Below are positions 63,097-64,000 of a DNA stretch of 64,000 nucleotides, one piece after another. Both the position numbers and the translations under genes were made by a program. Source of the DNA: Bremerella volcania (GTDB lineage: Bacteria > Planctomycetota > Planctomycetia > Pirellulales > Pirellulaceae). Under the pieces are notes generated by a model. That model was given only the letters and a program-made list of their open reading frames with translations, ran no database searches and was not told the origin of the DNA. The first letter of the stretch is position 1. The number at the start of each line of letters is the position of its first letter. Location of the stretch: positions 248,001 to 312,000 of the forward strand of contig NZ_CP036289.1 in assembly GCF_007748115.1 (NCBI RefSeq), given 5' to 3'.

Positions 63097-63844
63097 GTGT
63101 CCAAGCGTATTACTGAGCCGCGGTGTCATCTTGCGGTACCACGCAAGCCAATAGGCGGAGATACTTTATTTGGCGTTAAGGGCGTTGCAATCATCACAGA
63201 AGGGCCAAAAACCCGGAATATAACGAGTCAGATCCCCCATCTTGTGGAGTGGTATACCAGCCACCGGGAATTAGACTGAGCTTAGCAATTTCTTCATTCT
63301 CGGTTTGCCACATCGAATCTCGGTGGCATCGAGCGAAAATATAGACAGCTAAGTAACTGCCGCCGACCGAGACACTCGTTCTGGGGCAGTGACCATATTG
63401 GCGACTCTGGTTGGCCCGTTTCCCCCGACGTTTGCCCCTGCCGGCCTGAGTCGCCTTTTTTTCTCTCTCGTGATCGCTAGACCCTGCCTACTAGCTAGCA
63501 CTGCGGAAGACCACATCCCCGGTGGTCTCAAGGGAAAAATCCAGCCAATAAAGTTTTCACCGAATCTGCATCGATACGGCGAGGACCCATCCCCACGTGA
63601 CTCCTATAGGTGCGTTTTTTTGCATAAGCTGGAAGCCTGCCTGGTGGGCAAAAAAAGGCCTTCGAAAAACCGTTGCAAGAAAAACGATAATGGGGGAATA
63701 TCAGTCACAGACGGACGCGAATTAAAGCATAGAGACGATTTCAGTTCCATCGAGAACGAGGCGGAGTTAGCAGCCTGAACAACTGCGGCTCACAAACTAC
63801 CTACCTGCAAAACGACCTACCTACCGGAACAGAGGATTATTAGC
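63097..63844. other. 748-bp intergenic region
   Basis: No gene is supported with confidence. A possible terminator is described at 63400-63462. A 7-bp hairpin agaccac/gtggtct lies at 63508-63528. The part from 63600 to 63760 is AT-richer with A-runs, and a CTACCT pair occurs near 63800. A long frame from 63389 to 63778 reads low-complexity and lacks a start signal. Confidence 0.45.
63400..63462 (+). terminator. possible long-loop terminator
   Basis: ggcgactc (63400-63407) pairs with gagtcgcc (63448-63455), followed by seven T's. The loop is 40 nt, which is long, so the call is weak. It would end transcription about 300 bp after the DUF4870 gene. Confidence 0.35.
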
Positions 63845-64000
63845 ATGGGCAAAATTACCCCAGCTCAGTTTGCCAAATCGGCGATTACCGTTTTGATCAT
63901 GGTCGGCATCCTGGGCGTCGCTTTTGGCGAGTCGCTCTACCGCAAGGCCAACTACGTCACCTTCCTGACGACCGAGTCTTTTCCGACGATGAACCCGCTG
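63845..64000 (+). CDS. membrane-anchored protein, 3' partial
   Basis: The reading frame starts at ATG 63845, preceded by AGAGGA about nine bases upstream, and runs off the window after 52 codons. A short polar start (MGKITPAQFAK) precedes one hydrophobic helix (SAITVLIMVGILGVAFG), then YRKANYVTFLTTESF. It is probably an inner-membrane or exported protein. Too little is present to name it. Confidence 0.6.
   Translation, partial: MGKITPAQFAKSAITVLIMVGILGVAFGESLYRKANYVTFLTTESFPTMNPL

Noticed and set aside
63389-63778. A 129-codon frame in the last long intergenic region
   Set aside because: It overlaps a possible terminator, has a GTG start without a ribosome-binding site, and the translation looks random. 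It could be a decayed gene, but nothing shows that.
1-64000. tRNA, rRNA, CRISPR arrays, prophage or restriction/defence genes
   Set aside because: I read the intergenic regions for cloverleaf arms, regular spacers and typical gene families and found none. A tRNAscan, Infernal and DefenseFinder run would be decisive.

Overview
The window looks like a chromosomal segment of a planctomycete of the Pirellulaceae type (Blastopirellula/Bremerella/Rhodopirellula relatives). The evidence is the density of protein families nearly confined to Planctomycetota/PVC bacteria: cytochrome-domain proteins with DUF1549/DUF1553, DUF1587/1592/1588/1585, DUF1552 and DUF1501, the multidomain 'membrane-bound dehydrogenase', DUF1080 and ThuA. 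Base composition is moderately GC-rich. No rRNA, tRNA, CRISPR array, transposase or phage gene was recognised.

Layout. 1-8.3 kb: a DUF1592-type cytochrome protein (5' end outside the window) with its DUF1552 partner, then a DUF1549/LamG/DUF1553 protein with its DUF1501 partner. 8.3-16.4 kb, minus strand: pentapeptide-repeat protein, hemW coupled to a plant-like RNase Z, scpA, and a 1336-residue protein of unknown function. 16.9-32.4 kb, plus strand: a PQQ-type beta-propeller protein with a DPFG-rich tail, a ~1660-residue DUF1080-ThuA-NPCBM-dehydrogenase-HEAT-cytochrome protein, a secreted tripeptidyl-peptidase II-like protease, and a second DUF1549 (discoidin-bearing)/DUF1501 pair. 32.4-41.7 kb: a GYF-like protein, a radical-SAM/twitch-like protein without the catalytic CxxxCxxC, ThuA and DUF1080-ThuA proteins, a PTPMT1-like phosphatase, a small membrane protein, a pterin dehydratase, a TPR protein and an outward-facing PQQ lipoprotein. 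42.2-51.5 kb: a four-gene same-strand set (DUF1501, PPC-domain, Big2/DUF1549/DUF1553, cytochrome/WD40/coiled coil) behind a strong sigma70-like promoter. 51.7-64 kb: mostly metabolic genes (cysK, cupin, cbiX-like, AEC transporter fused to a GyrI-like domain, pyrE, LRR, phzF-like, pdxA, sugar dehydrogenase, DUF4870) separated by dispersed palindromic repeats.

How it may work together (inference). Most plus-strand genes encode exported proteins that combine haem-binding CxxCH motifs with carbohydrate-binding modules (LamG, F5/8C, NPCBM), sugar-oxidising propellers, and DUF1080/ThuA domains linked to 3-keto-sugar metabolism. This fits periplasmic or surface oxidation and cleavage of complex glycans, with DUF1501/DUF1552 partners exported by Tat-like signals. 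The housekeeping genes in between are ordinary. The least explained objects are the 1336-residue protein, the degenerate radical-SAM-like protein, the transporter/GyrI fusion with an internal ribosome-binding site, and an AT-richer gene bracketed by inverted copies of a dispersed repeat.
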